A stretch of 7,403 nucleotides of DNA from positions 1 to 7,403 of the forward strand of contig CAINWE010000434.1 of assembly GCA_903854365.1 (NCBI GenBank), written 5' to 3'. Below, in pieces: positions 6,077 through 7,403 of this stretch. This DNA comes from Oligoflexia bacterium. GTDB lineage: Bacteria; Bdellovibrionota; UBA1018. Position numbers and translations under genes: made by a program. The notes under the pieces were generated by a model, which saw only the letters and a program-made list of their open reading frames with translations, ran no database searches and was not told the origin of the DNA. Position 1 is the first letter of the stretch, and each line of letters begins with the position of its first letter.

Positions 6077-6453
6077 ATCAACTCCTCAACATGCTCGATC
6101 CCCTCCTGCAAGAGACGGTCGATATGCCGATCATCCAAGGCGTAGAATGCTATCCTGCCGTCGCGACGCACTTTCACCAAGCGCAGTTGTCTCAAAATTC
6201 GAAGATGATGACTGACCGCAGGCTGACTCATGGATAGAGCTTGAGCTAACTCCCCGACTTTATACTCTTTTTGAGATAGGTGCCAAATGATCCTGACCCG
6301 GCTAGCATCTCCCAACGCCTGAAATGTCTCTGCTAAAAGCGAGAACTTTCTTTGTTCATGCTCTTCTTGTTGTGATGTCAAGCTGGGTTTTAGGTCGGTG
6401 CTTTGGATGGACGAAGAAACTGGCGGAATCGCACTTCGCAAATACATAAGCAT
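6073..6453 (-). CDS. ArsR/SmtB-family metalloregulator heading the feo operon
   Basis: Up to 126 residues. The winged-helix core runs from about residue 36: FQALGDASRVRIIWHL, the recognition helix MSQPAVSHHLRILRQL (75-90), and the wing VRRDGRIAFYAL. Helix alpha5 carries D108, H110, H121 and E124. This spacing (D-x-H-x10-H-x2-E) matches the SmtB/CzrA alpha5 site that binds Zn, Co or Ni at the dimer interface. There are no cysteines, so an alpha3 arsenic- or cadmium-type site is absent. It probably represses the operon when metal-free and is released by divalent metal, or responds to iron or a competing metal; which one is unknown. The start is uncertain: ATG at 6453 is used here, but the next ATG (6447) fits the predicted transcription start better. 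No ribosome binding site is visible for either. The stop overlaps feoA by 4 bp. Confidence 0.9.
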   Translation of the reverse strand: MLMYLRSAIPPVSSSIQSTDLKPSLTSQQEEHEQRKFSLLAETFQALGDASRVRIIWHLSQKEYKVGELAQALSMSQPAVSHHLRILRQLRLVKVRRDGRIAFYALDDRHIDRLLQEGIEHVEELM

Positions 6454-6454
6454 T

Positions 6455-6483
6455 TGTTTATATATTTAAACACAGAGTGTCAA
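6455..6483 (-). promoter_or_regulatory. Promoter of the feo operon with overlapping palindromic operator
   Basis: On the - strand a perfect -35 TTGACA (6483-6478) is followed after 15 bp by TATAAA (6462-6457). A register with 17-bp spacing gives the poorer TAAACA (6460-6455). The -10 lies inside the inverted repeat TGTTTA-N6-TAAACA (6455-6472), a typical size and place for an ArsR-family operator, so repressor binding should block RNA polymerase. Predicted initiation is near 6447-6450, at or inside the annotated start codon. The TATATT on the + strand at 6461-6466 could serve the divergent gene, but it lacks a clear -35. Confidence 0.6.
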
Positions 6484-6577
6484 GAGAAAACCAAATCAAA
6501 CCTGATCCGTGGATCCTAGTTTGCATGACCCGTCTTTGCATGGTCAGCCTTCGGCACTCTCGAGCAGGCTTGAACTC

Positions 6578-7403
6578 GTGAAACTCCCCTCTTGGCTCCT
6601 GATCAAGCAAGGGCTCACCTATTTTTTTTTAAATTTAGCGACCCCATTCACTTTCTATTGGACTTTTCACGCCTTAGGACCCAAACCCGCCATTGGGTTT
6701 GCCGTGGTCATCTCACTTCTACAGGCGCTGACTCATTGGATTTATCGAGTCCGACCTTCCCCTATTTTCGTCTTCGGATCTGGCTTCACATTCTTTTTCG
6801 GCGGAATCGACCTCTTCATCCCGACTCCACAGCTCTTTCGATTTGAACCGTTCGCGCAAAACCTCTGCGTCGCGACGTTGGTCGCAGTGTCTGCCTTAGC
6901 CAATCTGCCCTTGGCTTATGAAATGGTTCAAGCCCTTCCCAAGAGGCTCAGGCCACATTTCCGAGCACCGGATGACCCTGCGCTCAAAAAATTGACCTGG
7001 ATCTGGGTCGTCTATCTCTACATGAAGGCCGCCTTTTACTTTTACTTGGCGATCCGAGTCGACCTCGCTGATCTCATCCTGCTGAGAACTTTCGTGGGTG
7101 GCGGCAGCTTGATTCTGATGCTTTTGTTGCTTCCCTTGAATTTCCGTCGAAAATCCCATACTAAAGATCCAATTATGAGCGCAAATTCAAATCCTTCGGT
7201 TTCGGACTCCCTCTATCGTATTCGACATAGCTTGGCCCATCTCATGGCGGAGGCTGTCCTAGAACTAAGACCAGGAAGTAAGCTCGGTTTTGGCCCTCCC
7301 ATTGACGACGGTTTTTATTATGACTTTATTCTGTCCTCACCGATCACCGAAGAGGATTTTCCTGAAATTGAAAAGAAAATGCGCCGACTCATCCAAGAGG
7401 GAC
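6578..7403 (+). CDS. thrS: YciB/VC0807-like membrane domain fused in frame to threonyl-tRNA synthetase (3' end outside window)
   Basis: One frame is open from 6506 to the window end. I start it at GTG 6578, with AGCAGG at 6563-6568; GTG 6509 would add 23 polar residues. Residues 1-190 are hydrophobic with five or six TM segments (about 8-30, 37-56, 61-80, 95-116, 139-160, 165-186). The layout and the segment KKLTWIWVVYLYMKAAFYFY resemble YciB (septation protein A) and VC0807-like proteins; this is a similarity of pattern, not an identified orthologue. A basic stretch (NFRRKSHTK, 188-196) follows. From residue 200 the sequence is ThrRS: RHSLAHLMAEAVLEL with the HxxxH editing-site histidines H217 and H221, then FGPPIDDGFYYDF. 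No TGS domain precedes the editing domain. Basic residues after the last TM would place ThrRS in the cytoplasm. A lost stop through sequence error is the main alternative. Confidence 0.7.
   Translation, partial: MKLPSWLLIKQGLTYFFLNLATPFTFYWTFHALGPKPAIGFAVVISLLQALTHWIYRVRPSPIFVFGSGFTFFFGGIDLFIPTPQLFRFEPFAQNLCVATLVAVSALANLPLAYEMVQALPKRLRPHFRAPDDPALKKLTWIWVVYLYMKAAFYFYLAIRVDLADLILLRTFVGGGSLILMLLLLPLNFRRKSHTKDPIMSANSNPSVSDSLYRIRHSLAHLMAEAVLELRPGSKLGFGPPIDDGFYYDFILSSPITEEDFPEIEKKMRRLIQEG
6622..6630 (+). repeat. T9 homopolymer near the start of the membrane-domain/ThrRS frame
   Basis: Nine consecutive T fall at codons 15-18 counted from GTG 6578, followed by AAATTTAG. Runs of this length are prone to polymerase slippage and to base-count errors. 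A change of one base would abolish the membrane domain while leaving the internal ThrRS start at 7175 intact. Confidence 0.6.
7175..7403 (+). CDS. thrS: Threonyl-tRNA synthetase from the internal start ATG (alternative, partial)
   Basis: ATG 7175 lies in the same frame, exactly where the membrane domain ends, and gives MSANSNPSVSDSLYRIRHS. Starting here makes a soluble ThrRS beginning with the N2 editing domain: H18 and H22 of the HxxxH motif, then GPPIDDGFYYDF. The enzyme charges tRNA-Thr and removes mischarged serine. Upstream is only TAAAGATCC, a poor ribosome binding site. This form would be the whole product if the membrane part were a separate gene, and a second product if both starts are used. 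The TGS domain common in bacterial ThrRS is absent either way. The ThrRS identity is secure; this start is not. Confidence 0.5.
   Translation, partial: MSANSNPSVSDSLYRIRHSLAHLMAEAVLELRPGSKLGFGPPIDDGFYYDFILSSPITEEDFPEIEKKMRRLIQEG

Noticed and set aside
6521..6550. TTGCATG repeated at 6521 and 6536, 15 bp apart
   Set aside because: Only two copies, about 10 of 15 bases alike. It could be an operator pair, but nothing supports a specific function.
6592..6846. 84-codon + strand ORF
   Set aside because: Out-of-frame shadow. The frame beginning at 6578 gives a coherent series of TM helices and continues into ThrRS.
6896..7159. 87-codon - strand ORF under the membrane domain
   Set aside because: Antisense, Gln/Asp/Ser-rich, with no motif or control signals.
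1..7403. CRISPR array, tRNA, rRNA, insertion sequence, prophage or defence system
   Set aside because: No spaced repeats, cloverleaf or rRNA-like sequence, transposase or integrase frames, or terminal inverted repeats were seen on either strand.

Overview
This is a chromosomal, gene-dense window with moderate GC. It carries a mix of housekeeping and metal-uptake genes, and I see no insertion sequence, phage gene, CRISPR array, tRNA or rRNA. The gene set (FabI, lysine 2,3-aminomutase, FeoAB, QueC, ThrRS, a short outer-membrane-type lipoprotein) and the Fis-type response regulator suggest a free-living Gram-negative bacterium. A deltaproteobacterial or Bdellovibrionota-like host is my guess from protein style only; no feature fixes the taxon.

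Layout. (1) 1-130, +: the 3' end of fabI. (2) 131-432: no protein gene. It holds a hairpin plus T-tract behind fabI, then a well-spaced sigma70-like promoter, a C10-containing loop and a very strong terminator hairpin, together a candidate small RNA of about 110 nt. (3) 433-1182, -: a receiver plus Fis-HTH regulator whose phospho-acceptor Asp is Asn. (4) 1183-1358: divergent intergenic region with an inverted repeat. (5) 1359-3045, +: kamA overlapping a small lipoprotein gene. (6) 6453-2963, -: a tightly packed run of an ArsR/SmtB regulator, feoA, feoB, a small single-TM Cys-x2-Cys protein and queC. Neighbours overlap by 4, 8 and 13 bp, with one 33-nt gap. queC converges on the lipoprotein gene with an 83-bp tail-to-tail overlap. 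(7) 6454-6577: divergent control region with a palindrome covering the -10 of the feo operon. (8) 6578-7403, +: one uninterrupted frame joining a YciB/VC0807-like multi-TM domain to the start of threonyl-tRNA synthetase, cut by the window end.

How the genes work together. The feo cluster looks like one transcription unit for ferrous-iron import: an autoregulating metal-type repressor, FeoA, the GTPase permease FeoB and a small Cys-containing accessory membrane protein. queC (preQ0 synthesis for queuosine) is carried along at the end. KamA would make beta-lysine, and its neighbour is an uncharacterised lipoprotein probably translated by coupling.

The most unusual item is the membrane-domain/ThrRS frame. 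No stop codon separates the two parts and the usual N-terminal TGS domain is absent, so either a membrane-tethered ThrRS exists here or a single-base sequence error hides a stop. Next are the Asp-less response regulator, the candidate sRNA, and an SmtB-like metal site in the feo repressor.
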